Positions 40,608 to 49,077 are shown, counted from the first letter of the stretch. The stretch: 64,000 nt of DNA from Kitasatospora sp. NBC_00458 (GCF_036013975.1 NZ_CP107904.1:1674001-1738000); one strand, 5' to 3'. Numbers and translations: made by a program. The notes: generated by a model not told the origin, from the letters alone.

Positions 40608-41021
40608 GGTCGTTCCCTTCGATCGATGCTGCGGGCCGGACGCCCACCGGGGCGGGGTCCCGCGGATCCGGACGGACGGGCCGCCGGTGCACCGGGGCGG
40701 CAGGGCCGGTCGGGGCGACCGGGAGCCGGGCCGTACCCGGGTGCGGTGGTGGGGGGATGGGGGAAGGTGCCCTCGGCTGTGCGGCACACCCCGGTCTCCC
40801 GGTGCGCGGGAGACGGCGGCCGTGGGAGGCGTCCGATCCCAGCGTGCGCAATGGTTCCTGTACGCACGAGAGCGTGCGACGGGGCTCCCGGAGCGCACCG
40901 GGGCGCGATCCGCGCAGGACGCGCCCCGGCTCCGGGCGGCCCGGGCGACCACCGCGGGCCCGGGCCGCCGCGCTCGCGGGGCGCCGTTCACTGCGGGGCA
41001 CCGTTCACTGCGGGGCGCCGT
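40608..41021. other. Gap between MFS gene and DUF11 gene
   Basis: This 414-bp stretch lies before the DUF11 gene and after the MFS stop. It contains an inverted GTGCG...CGCAC pair at about 40844-40867, GC-rich filler, and a 17-bp tandem repeat at its right end. It should hold the DUF11 promoter. No gene is supported. Confidence 0.55.
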
Positions 41022-41031
41022 TCACTGCGGG
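40981..41031. repeat. Three tandem 17-bp repeats running into the MFS stop
   Basis: Units at 40981-40997, 40998-41014 and 41015-41031 read GC(G/A)CCGTTCACTGCGGG, nearly identical. The third carries the stop codon of the MFS gene (41022-41024) and the last codons, so repeat expansion seems to have begun at the 3' end of that gene. Confidence 0.85.
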
Positions 41032-42227
41032 GCGGGAACGGGGCGGCCGGCGGGGGCGGCCGGCTGCGACCCGCGCGCCGGCTCCGGGCCGAGGCGGCGC
41101 CGGAGGAGGACGGCGGCGAGCGCGACGAGGGCGAACACGGCTCCCGCCCAGGGCAGTCGGTGCGCACCGAGGGCGGACACCACCAAGCCGCCGGCCGCGG
41201 TGCCGAGGGTGATGCCCAGGTTGGAGAAGGAGATGAAGAGGCTGTTGCCGAACTCGGACGCGTCCCGGGCGTCCCGGGCCAGCCAGCCCTGGCTGACGAC
41301 CAGCCCGCCCGAGTGCACCGCCCCCCAGAGCAGCACGCCGACCGCCATCGGGACGGCCCACGGCCCGACGGCGTACACCACGGCGTAGACGAGCACGTAG
41401 AGGACGGGGAAGGCGGTCACCGTGCGGACCGGGTCGCGCTCCAGCAGCCGGCCGAAGAGGAGGTTCCCGGCCACCATCACGATCCCGAACGCCATCAGCG
41501 CCGCGCCGACCCGGGAGCCGCTCAGCCGGGTGACCTGCTCCAGGTACTCGGCGAAGTACCCGTAGACCGAGAACATCGCCGCGAACACCGCCACCACGGC
41601 CAGCACCGCCAGCCAGAGCCGGGGCCGCCGCAGGATCCGCAACTGGGCGCCGTAGGAGAGGCGTTCACCGGAGGGCATGGCCGGGAAGAGCGCCAGGACA
41701 CCGAGCAGGGCGAGCAGGTTGACGCCCGCGCCGAACCAGAACGCGGCGGCGAGGGAGAGGTGTTCGGCGAGGTGGGAGGTGAGCGGCACGCCGAAGGCGA
41801 ACCCGGCCGTGACACCGGTGAAGACGGTCGTCGCGGCCCTGGTGGCCCGCTGCGCCGGGACGAGCCGGGCGGCGGCGGTGAGCGCGACCGAGAAGAACAC
41901 CGGGTGGAACACCGCGGGCACGATCCGGAAGGCGAGCATCACCTCGAACCGGTCGGTCAGCGCGTAGACGGCGTTGGAGGCGGCGAACACCGCGAGCGAG
42001 ACGGCCAGGACCGTCCTGCGCGGGACACGGGAGGCCAGCAGGGTCGCGAACGGCCCGGTGGCGGCGACCACGAGCGCGAAGACGCCGACCAGCCAGCCCG
42101 CCGTGGACGGTGCGACGCCCAGTTCCCCGGATATCCGGGGCAGGACGCCGACGACGCCCATCTCGGTGGTGATGATCCCGAACACCCCCAGGGCGAGGGT
42201 CAGGACGACAGGGCCGGTCTTTCGCAT
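41022..42227 (-). CDS. MFS transporter, AraJ/drug efflux type
   Basis: A 401-residue major facilitator with twelve predicted membrane segments; the first begins at VVLTLALGVFGI and motif A-like sequence is present after segment 2 (LLASRVPRRTVL). It resembles AraJ/PbuE/chloramphenicol-resistance-type antiporters (TEMGVVGVLP at helix 1). Likely role is proton-driven export of a small molecule or drug. The ATG at 42227 begins MRKTGPVV. An ArsR-family regulator gene lies just upstream on the same strand, with an AT-rich palindrome between, so ligand-induced derepression is likely. The C-terminal tail is Pro/Ala-rich and ends within a tandem repeat. Confidence 0.94.
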   Translation of the reverse strand: MRKTGPVVLTLALGVFGIITTEMGVVGVLPRISGELGVAPSTAGWLVGVFALVVAATGPFATLLASRVPRRTVLAVSLAVFAASNAVYALTDRFEVMLAFRIVPAVFHPVFFSVALTAAARLVPAQRATRAATTVFTGVTAGFAFGVPLTSHLAEHLSLAAAFWFGAGVNLLALLGVLALFPAMPSGERLSYGAQLRILRRPRLWLAVLAVVAVFAAMFSVYGYFAEYLEQVTRLSGSRVGAALMAFGIVMVAGNLLFGRLLERDPVRTVTAFPVLYVLVYAVVYAVGPWAVPMAVGVLLWGAVHSGGLVVSQGWLARDARDASEFGNSLFISFSNLGITLGTAAGGLVVSALGAHRLPWAGAVFALVALAAVLLRRRLGPEPARGSQPAAPAGRPVPAPQ

Positions 42228-42282
42228 GGCAGCCTTCCGCGCTCGGGCCGGGGCGGCTCACGCCCCCTTGATCGAGCTATAA

Positions 42283-42298
42283 ATCTAGATAATTAGAT
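42283..42298. promoter_or_regulatory. Inverted repeat ATCTA-N6-TAGAT, probable ArsR operator
   Basis: This AT-rich palindrome sits 56 bp before the MFS start in an otherwise GC-rich genome. It directly follows the ArsR-type gene. Size and symmetry suit binding by a winged-helix dimer repressing the exporter. Confidence 0.6.
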
Positions 42299-42356
42299 GA
42301 ATCATGCCGAAAAGAACGGCGCGCCACGGGGCGCGCCGGACGGTGGCCGGGAGACG

Positions 42357-42668
42357 TCAGAGCTCGTCGCGGACGTACGCGGCGAACGCGGCGATCGTCT
42401 CCTCATTGCGACGGTAGAAGGTCCACTTGCCGACGCGCTCCGAGTCGAGGAGCCCGGCGTCCCGCAGGGTCTGGAGGTAGCCGGAGACCACCGACTGGGC
42501 CAACCCGGACCGCTCCCGGATGTCCGTCACGCACACGCCGATGTGGAACCCCACACCGCGCTCGCGGTAGTACTCCTCGTCGAAGTAGCGCTCGGGCGTC
42601 TTCAGCCAGCGCAGGAAGTCCGCGCGCGCCGGATTCGCCAGCGCCTTGTGAACGGCCAGCGGATCCAC
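42357..42668 (-). CDS. ArsR/SmtB-family winged-helix regulator
   Basis: A 103-residue ArsR-type repressor. It reads VDPLAVHKALANPARADFL at the start, typical of the family's first helix, then a recognition region SGLAQSVVSGYLQTLRDAG and a wing with VGKWTFYRRN. The metal-box ELCVCDL is not present; the corresponding segment is IGVCVTDI with one cysteine, so the ligand may be organic. The GTG at 42668 is chosen because GGGAGGAG lies eight bases before it; the open frame upstream does not look like family sequence. It lies 129 bp before the MFS exporter, the likely target. Confidence 0.9.
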   Translation of the reverse strand: MDPLAVHKALANPARADFLRWLKTPERYFDEEYYRERGVGFHIGVCVTDIRERSGLAQSVVSGYLQTLRDAGLLDSERVGKWTFYRRNEETIAAFAAYVRDEL

Positions 42669-42768
42669 CCCGCACTCCTCCCGTACGACGACCCCGACAA
42701 CGCATCCAATATTCTCGATACGAAGAAACGTGTCAAGCGCGGAGGCGGGGAGGGGCCGGGCGGGGGGA

Positions 42769-42972
42769 TCACTCGGGGACGATGTTCTCGGCCTGCGGGC
42801 CCTTCTGGCCCTGGACGACGTCGAAGACGACCCGCTGGCCCTCCTGGAGTTCACGGAACCCCTGGGCGGCGATGTTCGAGTAGTGGGCGAACACGTCCGG
42901 GCCGCCACCGTCCTGCTCGATGAAGCCGAAGCCCTTCTCGGCGTTGAACCACTTCACGGTGCCTGAGGCCAT
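42769..42972 (-). CDS. Cold-shock domain protein
   Basis: A 67-residue CspA-family protein binding single-stranded nucleic acid as an RNA chaperone. RNP1 is KGFGFIEQ and RNP2 is VFAHYS, both normal. The ATG at 42972 follows AAGGAG. Streptomyces carries several such genes. It has a 327-bp upstream region with an AT-richer patch, consistent with a regulated leader. It is not obviously linked to the biosynthetic genes. Confidence 0.97.
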   Translation of the reverse strand: MASGTVKWFNAEKGFGFIEQDGGGPDVFAHYSNIAAQGFRELQEGQRVVFDVVQGQKGPQAENIVPE

Positions 42973-43299
42973 GCTCTTCTCCTTCGGGGACGGGTCCCGC
43001 ACGGTGCGGAGCCCGGTGTTGGGCGCCTGGTCCGGAGAATGCTGCGCAGCAAAACGCGCAGGGCGTCACGACCGCGGATGAGAGCTTCGGAACCACGACT
43101 ACGTAATGAAAACGTTACACGAGTACCCGGGACCTCCGCCGCTCCTGCGGGAGTGCCGCCCGATGGCCCTCCCGGGGGACTCCCGCCGCCCGCGCACCAG
43201 CCGCCACCAGGGATCTTCCGGCCGGTCGGGGCGCGGCCGGGGCGGTGGTCGCACACCGGCGGGACCGCCGGGGTCCGCCCCCGTACGGCCGGGCCCGGG
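42973..43299. other. Upstream region of the cold-shock gene
   Basis: This 327-bp gap between the LysR stop and the cold-shock start contains GTAATGAAAACGTTAC near 43104 (an imperfect palindrome) and a small hairpin CTGCGC-N8-GCGCAG around 43040-43060 on the leader side. The cold-shock promoter and a structured leader are probably here. No gene is supported. Confidence 0.5.
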
Positions 43300-44181
43300 T
43301 CACCCCCCGCCCGGCCGCCCGAAGGCCGCGAGGAGGTGCCGGAGCGCCGGGGCCGGGGGGCCGGGCGGGGTGACGAGCGAGGTGGTGACGGTGACGCCGG
43401 CCAGGGGGCGGACCGCCACCCCGGGGAGCTCGGGGAGGCCGTTGACGTCGTAGAAGACCGTCCAGGAGGCCGTGCCGGAGGTGCCGATCTCGGCGAGGGT
43501 CTCGCGGAGGGTGGTGAACGGCTCCCCGGGCGGCGGGTCGACGCCCGCCGCCCGGCAGGCCCCGGTGAGGAGGGCGTGGAAGCCCGGGTTGCGGTCGGGG
43601 GCCGCCCGGCGGAGGGGCAGCCGGGCGAGCCCGGCGAGGCGCAGCGACGGCTCGGCGGCCAGCGGGTGGTCGGCCGGGAGGGCGACGTGGAGGGCGTCGC
43701 GCCAGACGGGGGTCACGGTGAGGCCGGGGGCGTCGGCGGCCGCGCGGAGCAGGGCGGCGTCGAGGCCGCCGGAGCGGAGGGCTTCGAGGCGCTCGGCGGG
43801 CGGCGCCTGGCGCAGGCGCACGCGGAGTGCGGGCGCGCGGGCGGCGAGGCGGGCGAGGACCGCGTCGAGGCGGCCGTCCGGGGTCTGGACGGTGCCGAGC
43901 CGCAGGATGCCGTCGGTGCCCGCGGCGACGGCGGCGGCCGTGCGGCGGAGCCGGTCGGCGGCGTCGAGTACGGCGCGGGCCTGCGGGAGGAGTCGCTCGC
44001 CGGCGGCGGAGAGGCGGGTGCCCCGGGTGGAGCGGCCGAAGAGCGGCACGCCGAGTTCGCGCTCCAGGCGGCGGACCTGCTGGCTGACGGCGGACTGCAC
44101 GATGCCCAGCCGCTCGGCGGCGCGGCCGAAGCCCTCCTCCTCGGCCACCGCGAGGAAGTACTGCAGCTGCCTGATTTCCAC
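43300..44181 (-). CDS. LysR-family transcription regulator
   Basis: A 293-residue LTTR. The N-terminal HTH is typical: LQYFLAVAEEEGFGRAAERL, then SAVSQQVRRLERELGVPLF. The rest is the periplasmic-binding-like effector domain, with LRLGTVQTPDGRLDAVL at its start. The start is GTG 44181 (family sequence begins MEIRQLQYF). The gene is divergent from a cupin gene, with palindrome CGGTGATCACCG at 44207-44218 and a GTACGCAC direct repeat between, so it probably controls the cupin gene and itself. Confidence 0.95.
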   Translation of the reverse strand: MEIRQLQYFLAVAEEEGFGRAAERLGIVQSAVSQQVRRLERELGVPLFGRSTRGTRLSAAGERLLPQARAVLDAADRLRRTAAAVAAGTDGILRLGTVQTPDGRLDAVLARLAARAPALRVRLRQAPPAERLEALRSGGLDAALLRAAADAPGLTVTPVWRDALHVALPADHPLAAEPSLRLAGLARLPLRRAAPDRNPGFHALLTGACRAAGVDPPPGEPFTTLRETLAEIGTSGTASWTVFYDVNGLPELPGVAVRPLAGVTVTTSLVTPPGPPAPALRHLLAAFGRPGGG

Positions 44182-44206
44182 GGGCGTTCCCTCCGCTCAT
44201 CTCGAT

Positions 44207-44218
44207 CGGTGATCACCG
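44207..44218. promoter_or_regulatory. 12-bp perfect palindrome in LysR/cupin divergent region
   Basis: CGGTGATCACCG lies 26 bp before the LysR start. It contains a T-N-A type symmetric core and could be the LysR recognition site, though the classical T-N11-A spacing is not obvious. Confidence 0.4.
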
Positions 44219-44270
44219 CCTGCTGCGATTGCCCCTGGCCCGTCGATCACCCCCCGGGTCGAATGGTGCC

Positions 44271-44296
44271 GTACGCACGGCCCGGTGGGTACGCAC
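44271..44296. promoter_or_regulatory. Direct repeat of GTACGCAC upstream of cupin gene
   Basis: Exact 8-bp copies at 44271-44278 and 44289-44296, start to start 18 bp, lie 23 bp before the cupin start. They may be part of the cupin promoter or a regulator site. Confidence 0.35.
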
Positions 44297-44318
44297 GCCC
44301 GGTGAGAGGGAGAGAAGC

Positions 44319-44807
44319 ATGACGACGGATCGGTCACGTGCCCTGGTGGTCCTGCCGGAGGAGGCCGAGCGCCTCGCACTGCCCGCGGGCGGCGCGTTCG
44401 GCCTGCTGGTGGACGCGGACGCGACGGACGGCGCGTTCGGCGTCAACCGGCTGACCCTGGGGGTCGGCGCGGACGGCGCCCGGCCGCACCACCACGCGGT
44501 GTCCTGGGAGCTTTTCCACGTGCTGGACGGGGTGGCGGAGTTCCTGCTCGGCGGGTCGCTGGTGACCGTGCCGGCCGGCGGGGTGGTGTCGGTGCCGCCG
44601 ATGCTGCCGCACGCCTTCGGGGCGGCGGCCGGGAGTCCGGCCGATCTGCTGGTGGTCGCGACGCCGGGGGTCGAGCGGTTCGGGTACTTCCGCGCGCTGG
44701 CCGACACGGCCTGGGGGCGGCGGTCCCTCGACCGCCTGCTGCCTCTGCAGGACCGCTACGACGTCCACTTCGGGTCGAGCGACGTGTGGGAGGCGGCCCG
44801 TCGTTGA
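44319..44807 (+). CDS. Cupin-domain protein
   Basis: A 162-residue single-domain cupin. Motif 1 is present as PHHHAVSWELFHVLDG, with histidines and a glutamate positioned for metal binding, and motif 2 as PPMLPHAFG. The ATG at 44319 is chosen because GAGAGGGAG precedes it; the open frame begins 90 bp earlier without such a site. Function could be a dioxygenase, isomerase or small-molecule sensor; no closer assignment is possible. It is divergent from the LysR gene. Confidence 0.88.
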   Translation: MTTDRSRALVVLPEEAERLALPAGGAFGLLVDADATDGAFGVNRLTLGVGADGARPHHHAVSWELFHVLDGVAEFLLGGSLVTVPAGGVVSVPPMLPHAFGAAAGSPADLLVVATPGVERFGYFRALADTAWGRRSLDRLLPLQDRYDVHFGSSDVWEAARR

Positions 44808-45262
44808 CGCGCCGCCCGCTCGACGGTCCGTCGGCGTTCTTCCCCGGAATCCGGCACCCGTGCCGGATTTCTGCGGCCCTTGGGCGCCGGCGGATACCGG
44901 AGGGCCGCTCCCCCGGCCGCGACCGGCGGGAACGCCCGACATGTTCCGGTACGCAGGATGTTTTTGACGGTCGGTCAGAAGTCGGCCGCGTCCGAATTCC
45001 GCGAAACGGCGCCCGGATCGGATCGTTCACGTACTCCCGAATCGGCGGGCGGGGCGCGAGTCGCCGAGCGTGAGCGTACGACTACTCCACGGAGCCACTC
45101 CGGCCACATCAACCCACCCAGGCAGACCCCGTCACGTTCACATGTCAACCACACATCCTTGAAGCGACATCCTCAACAAGCATTGTGGCTACGCATGTTC
45201 GAAGGTAGAGTCCCGGTCCGCCGAGCACCGACAAGAGCTCGCGGGCATTCTTTGGGGCGGGC
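44808..45262. other. Promoter region of the second biosynthetic operon
   Basis: This 455-bp stretch separates the cupin gene from the adenylation gene. It is less GC-rich than its neighbours, especially 45080-45260. It holds a good promoter candidate at 45183-45211 and no supported gene. An additional TTGAAG at 45161 could be an alternative -35. Confidence 0.55.
45183..45211 (+). promoter_or_regulatory. Putative sigma-70-type promoter, TTGTGG-N17-TAGAGT
   Basis: The -35 TTGTGG (45183-45188) and -10 TAGAGT (45206-45211) are spaced by 17 bp. The predicted start near 45218 gives a 45-nt leader to the ATG of the first gene. It is the only well-spaced pair I find before the operon. Confidence 0.5.
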
Positions 45263-47011
45263 ATGACAAATAACCGCAACATCCACGAGGCCAGTTCCGA
45301 CCTGATTGACGCGTTCACGGAAACGGCGGGGCGATATCCCGAACGCCCGGCGGTCGTCCACCATGGGCGCACTCTGACTTATCGCCAACTCCACGAGTCG
45401 GCAAGCTCTTTGGCCGCTCGACTGGGGGACTCCCCCGGCGTGGTCGCCGTCCCGGCGGTGCACGCCCCGGAAACGGTCGTCGGGCTCCTCGGGACACTCG
45501 CCGCAGGGGGCGTGTACTGCCCGGTCGATCCGGCCTTCCCGCCGCAGCGCCGACAGGCGATGCTGTCGGCGGTGGGCTGCCGCACCGGGCTCGCGGCGCC
45601 GGCCGGCGACCGGGGCTCCCCGGACACCCCGGACACCCCGGACACCCCCGACGCCCCGGACACCCCGGGCACGTCTGGCAGTTCGGGCGGTTCGGGCGGT
45701 TCGGGCGCCCCGACCGGACCGGAGGTCGTCGACCTGCCGCGATTAGCCGGAGCCGACACCGCCCCGCCGGGGGCGGCACCGGGCGGCACCGGCCCCGAGC
45801 GGCCGGCCTACCTGCTCTTCACGTCGGGTTCGACCGGGCAGCCGAAACCCGTCGTGACGCCCCGCCGGGCGATCTCCGCCACCGTGCACTCCCTGCGCGG
45901 GCTGTTCGGCCTGACCCCCGACGACCGGGTGCTCCAGTTCGCCTCGCTGAACTGGGACACCTGCTTCGAGGAGATCCTCCCGACCCTGACCGCGGGCGCC
46001 GCGCTGGTGCTCGACGACGAGGCGCACAAGGGGTCCTTCCCCCGGTTCCTGCGGATGGTCGAGCGTGAACGGATCACCGTCCTCGACCTGCCGACCGCGT
46101 TCTGGCACGAGCTGGTCCTCCACCTCACCGAGGAGCAGGCCGGACTGCCCGAGCGGCTCCGGCTGCTGGTCATCGGCGGCGAGGCGGCCAACCCGGCCCG
46201 GCTCGCCGACTGGAGCCGCCTCGACACCGGGCGGATCCGCCTGCTCAACACCTACGGCTGCACCGAGACCACGCTGATCACCCACGCCGTGGACCTGCAC
46301 GGGCCCGGGGCCCCGTCGCCCGGCCCGGACTGGGCGGCCGGCGCGCGGGCACCGATCGGACGGGCCCTGCCGCACGTGGTCGAACGGATCGGCGAGCAGG
46401 GCGAGCTGGTCATCGGCGGACCGGCGGTCGCCTCGGGCTACCACGGGCTGCCGGAGGCCACCGCGGCCCGCTTCACGGTCGCCGACGGCGAACGCTGGTT
46501 CCGCACCGGCGACCGGGTGAGCCGTGCTCCCGACGGCGTGCTGACGCACCGGGGCCGGCTGGACGGCGAGATCAAGGTGCGCGGGATCCGGGTCGACCCG
46601 GCCGAGGTCGAGGCGCACATCGCCGGCCACCCCGGCGTGAGCGCCGTGGCCGTGACCGGCGCCACGGTGGCCGGCCGGTCCGCCCTGGTCGCCTACCTGG
46701 TGCCGCGCTCCGGGGCGGCCGCCGGAACACTGGACGCCGACGTCCGGGCCTACCTGCACGGCCGGGTGCCCGGACACCTCGTGCCCAGCCGGATCACGGT
46801 CGTGCCCGAGCTGGTGCTCACCGCCAGCGGCAAGGTCGACCGGGCGGGCTCCCACCGCCGGCACTCGGCGAGCCCCGGCGCACCGGCAGCACGGACCGCC
46901 ACGCCCGCACCGGCCACGCCGGCCGCACCCGTGGCACCGCACAGACCGGGCACCCCGGTGGACCGGGCGGAACCGGCGCCGGCCGCGCACGCCGCGCCCT
47001 CCTCCCGCTAG
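45263..47011 (+). CDS. Stand-alone NRPS-type adenylation protein, possibly beta-lysine-specific
   Basis: A 582-residue A domain without carrier. A3 is FTSGSTGQPKPV (Pro in place of the usual Gly), A5 is YGCTE, A7 FRTGDRV, A10 ASGKVDR. Pocket residues read D-T-E-D-V-G-T-L-I-K; from memory this resembles beta-lysine domains of tuberactinomycin/streptothricin pathways, and an aminomutase gene lies in the same operon. Residues 119-150 are a low-complexity insert (DTP repeats, then GS repeats), unusual between A2 and A3; a Pro/Ala tail of about 60 residues follows A10. Codon 161 (45743-45745) is TTA, so translation probably needs the bldA tRNA. The ATG at 45263 has only a weak GGGGCGGG site. It should load the small carrier protein encoded next. 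Confidence 0.92.
   Translation: MTNNRNIHEASSDLIDAFTETAGRYPERPAVVHHGRTLTYRQLHESASSLAARLGDSPGVVAVPAVHAPETVVGLLGTLAAGGVYCPVDPAFPPQRRQAMLSAVGCRTGLAAPAGDRGSPDTPDTPDTPDAPDTPGTSGSSGGSGGSGAPTGPEVVDLPRLAGADTAPPGAAPGGTGPERPAYLLFTSGSTGQPKPVVTPRRAISATVHSLRGLFGLTPDDRVLQFASLNWDTCFEEILPTLTAGAALVLDDEAHKGSFPRFLRMVERERITVLDLPTAFWHELVLHLTEEQAGLPERLRLLVIGGEAANPARLADWSRLDTGRIRLLNTYGCTETTLITHAVDLHGPGAPSPGPDWAAGARAPIGRALPHVVERIGEQGELVIGGPAVASGYHGLPEATAARFTVADGERWFRTGDRVSRAPDGVLTHRGRLDGEIKVRGIRVDPAEVEAHIAGHPGVSAVAVTGATVAGRSALVAYLVPRSGAAAGTLDADVRAYLHGRVPGHLVPSRITVVPELVLTASGKVDRAGSHRRHSASPGAPAARTATPAPATPAAPVAPHRPGTPVDRAEPAPAAHAAPSSR
45619..45708. repeat. In-gene low-complexity repeats (DTP and GS coding)
   Basis: About five 9-bp units of GACACCCCG type are followed by GGTTCGGGC units. 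They encode a flexible insert in the adenylation protein and probably grew by slippage. Confidence 0.8.
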
Positions 47012-47134
47012 ACGCACCCGACACACGGGGCGGGCCCCGGGCGGATCCCCGGCCACGACCGCCCCCAGCCCCTCACCAGCCCCCTCGGGTGCGCCGACAG
47101 GCGGCACCCGCCGGTCACGAAATGGAGAGCCTCG

Positions 47135-47374
47135 ATGAGCGTTGACACCACCTCCGCCGACGCCGAGGACGTGGTGGCGATCTTCCGCCGCGTCCTGGAG
47201 ACGACCGACGTCGCGACGGACTCGGACTTCTTCCTCCTCGGCGGTGACTCGCTCATCGCCACCCGCGTCCTGAGCGCCGTCGCCCGCACCTACGGCGTCG
47301 AGCTGTCCTTCGAGGACTTCGTGCTCGCGCCCACGCCCGAGGGCCTCGCCCAGCTGATCGCGGCCGCCGGATGA
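47135..47374 (+). CDS. Discrete peptidyl carrier protein
   Basis: A 79-residue carrier with the phosphopantetheine site FFLLGGDSLIATRV (serine near residue 39). It is the only carrier in this operon and should be charged by the adjacent adenylation protein, holding the amino acid for later oxidation or transfer. The ATG at 47135 follows a GGAGAGCC site. Its stop overlaps the start of the amine oxidase gene by 4 nt (ATGA), so the two proteins are made together, hinting that the oxidase works on the carrier-bound substrate. Confidence 0.96.
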   Translation: MSVDTTSADAEDVVAIFRRVLETTDVATDSDFFLLGGDSLIATRVLSAVARTYGVELSFEDFVLAPTPEGLAQLIAAAG

Positions 47375-48816
47375 ACGCCCGTGACACGCCCGCCGGGCGG
47401 CGGCAGGACGGACCTCGGCAGCCGGCCGGTGACGGGCGGCCGGCCGGTTCCGGCGCCGCGCACGGGGCCCGCTCCGCGGTCGTCGTCGGCGCCGGCCTCG
47501 CCGGGCTGACCGCCGCGAACGGCCTGGCGGCCCGCGGGGTCGAGGTCACCGTGCTGGAGGCGCGCGACCGGGTCGGCGGGCGGACCCAGGGCCGCGAGGT
47601 CGCCCCGGGCTCCTGGGTCGACGCCGGCGCCGCCTACCTGGGCGACCGCCACACCGAACTCCTCGCCCTGCTCAAGGAGTCGGACCTCGACACCACACCG
47701 ACCACGATGCTCGGCGCCAGCCGGTTCGCGCTCGGGAGCGGGGCGGACGCCGAACACGCCACCCGGGACGGCCGGTTCCCGCCGCTGAACGCGGTGGCGC
47801 TCGGCGACCTGTTCGACCGGCTGGCCGAACTCACCGCCGCCGTACGGCCGGACGCGCCGTGGCTGACCCCGGACGCGGAGCGGCTGGACTCCCTCACCGC
47901 CGCCGAGTGGGCGGACCGGCACCTGGCCCACCCGGACGCCCGGCTGTTCTTCCCGCTCTTCCTGGGCGAGATGATGGCCGCCGACCCGGCCGAACTGTCC
48001 GTCCTGCACATGGCCTTCTACCTCCGGTCGGGCGGCGGCCTGCGCTACCTCAACGCCTTCGAGGGCGGCGCCCAGCAGGACCGGGTCGCGGGCGGCGCCC
48101 ACCTGCTGTGCGAGCGGCTGGCCGAACGGCTCGCCGGCCGGCCCGGCTCCCGGCTGCGGCTCGGCGAACCGGCCCTGGCGGTCCACCAGGACGCCGACGG
48201 GGCCACCGTCCTCACCGGGCAGGGCGGTCACCGGGCCGACGTGGTGGTGGTCGCCCTGCCGCCCCTGCTCGCCGACGGCCTCGACCACCGGCCCGAACCG
48301 CCCGCCCGGCGGGCCGGCGAGCGCACCGGACGCGGCTGCGCGGTCAAGGTCAACCTGGTCTACCCGTCGCCGGTCTGGCGCGACCACGGGCTGTCCGGCT
48401 GGTCGGTCAACGCCGAGGGCCCGCTGCTCTCGACGGTCGACGACTCGCCGTCGGCCGACGGCGTCGGCGTGCTCACCGGGTTCGTCACCGGCGCCGAGGC
48501 CCACCGGTTCGCCGCGCTGGATCCGGAGCAGCAGCGCGCCGCGGCCGTCGCCCAGGCCGCCCGGCTCTTCCCGGTGCTCCCGGAGCCGATCGGCTTCCAT
48601 GTCACCGACTGGGTCAACGAGCCCTACAGCAAGGGCTGTTACGCCGCGCTGTTCGGCCCGGGCGACTGGCTGCGGCAGGGGCCGACGCTGACCGCCGCGC
48701 ACGGCCGGGTGCACTGGGCCGGCACCGAGACCAGCACCGAGTTCTTCGGGCTGATGGAGGGCGCGATCCGCTCCGGGCACCGCGTGGTCGCGGAGATCCT
48801 CGACGGTCACCGCTGA
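47371..48816 (+). CDS. MAO-type flavin amine oxidase
   Basis: A 481-residue flavin monoamine oxidase. The dinucleotide motif VVVGAGLAGLTAANGL is followed by EARDRVGGR. Near the C-terminus SKGCYAALFGPG contains C423, matching the cysteine that in MAO A/B binds FAD covalently (SGGCYT), and WAGTETS matches the FAD-binding end region. It should oxidise an amine to imine/aldehyde with oxygen. Overlap with the carrier-protein gene and the presence of a diamino-acid-type pathway suggest oxidation of the side-chain or beta amine, which could cyclise to a ring imine; this is inference. The N-terminal 33 residues are polar and probably flexible. No secretion signal is present. Confidence 0.93.
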   Translation: MNARDTPAGRRQDGPRQPAGDGRPAGSGAAHGARSAVVVGAGLAGLTAANGLAARGVEVTVLEARDRVGGRTQGREVAPGSWVDAGAAYLGDRHTELLALLKESDLDTTPTTMLGASRFALGSGADAEHATRDGRFPPLNAVALGDLFDRLAELTAAVRPDAPWLTPDAERLDSLTAAEWADRHLAHPDARLFFPLFLGEMMAADPAELSVLHMAFYLRSGGGLRYLNAFEGGAQQDRVAGGAHLLCERLAERLAGRPGSRLRLGEPALAVHQDADGATVLTGQGGHRADVVVVALPPLLADGLDHRPEPPARRAGERTGRGCAVKVNLVYPSPVWRDHGLSGWSVNAEGPLLSTVDDSPSADGVGVLTGFVTGAEAHRFAALDPEQQRAAAVAQAARLFPVLPEPIGFHVTDWVNEPYSKGCYAALFGPGDWLRQGPTLTAAHGRVHWAGTETSTEFFGLMEGAIRSGHRVVAEILDGHR

Positions 48817-48827
48817 GCCCCGCCCGC

Positions 48828-48970
48828 ACCACCGCTCCGCCGCACCACCGCACCACCACCGCACCACGGCCCCGCCGCACCACCACCGCAGCGCCGGTAG
48901 CCCACGCACGCCCGCACCGCCGCAGCACGCCCGCGCCACCGCAGCACACCCGCGCCACCGCACGGAGCAG
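48828..48970. repeat. CGCACCACC-type imperfect repeats after amine oxidase gene
   Basis: The 261-bp gap between the amine oxidase and acyl-CoA ligase genes begins with CGCACCACC units and then two GCGCCACCGCAGCAC-type units. No hairpin or gene is evident; the operon probably continues across it. Confidence 0.65.
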
Positions 48971-49077
48971 CTCCACCGCACGAACCTGTCCGCCGAGCAC
49001 CAGTTCTCCCACACCACACCCGGCCCGCCCCCGCGTCCACAAGAACCGCGCCCGGGCCACCCCCTCAGGAGACCGCC

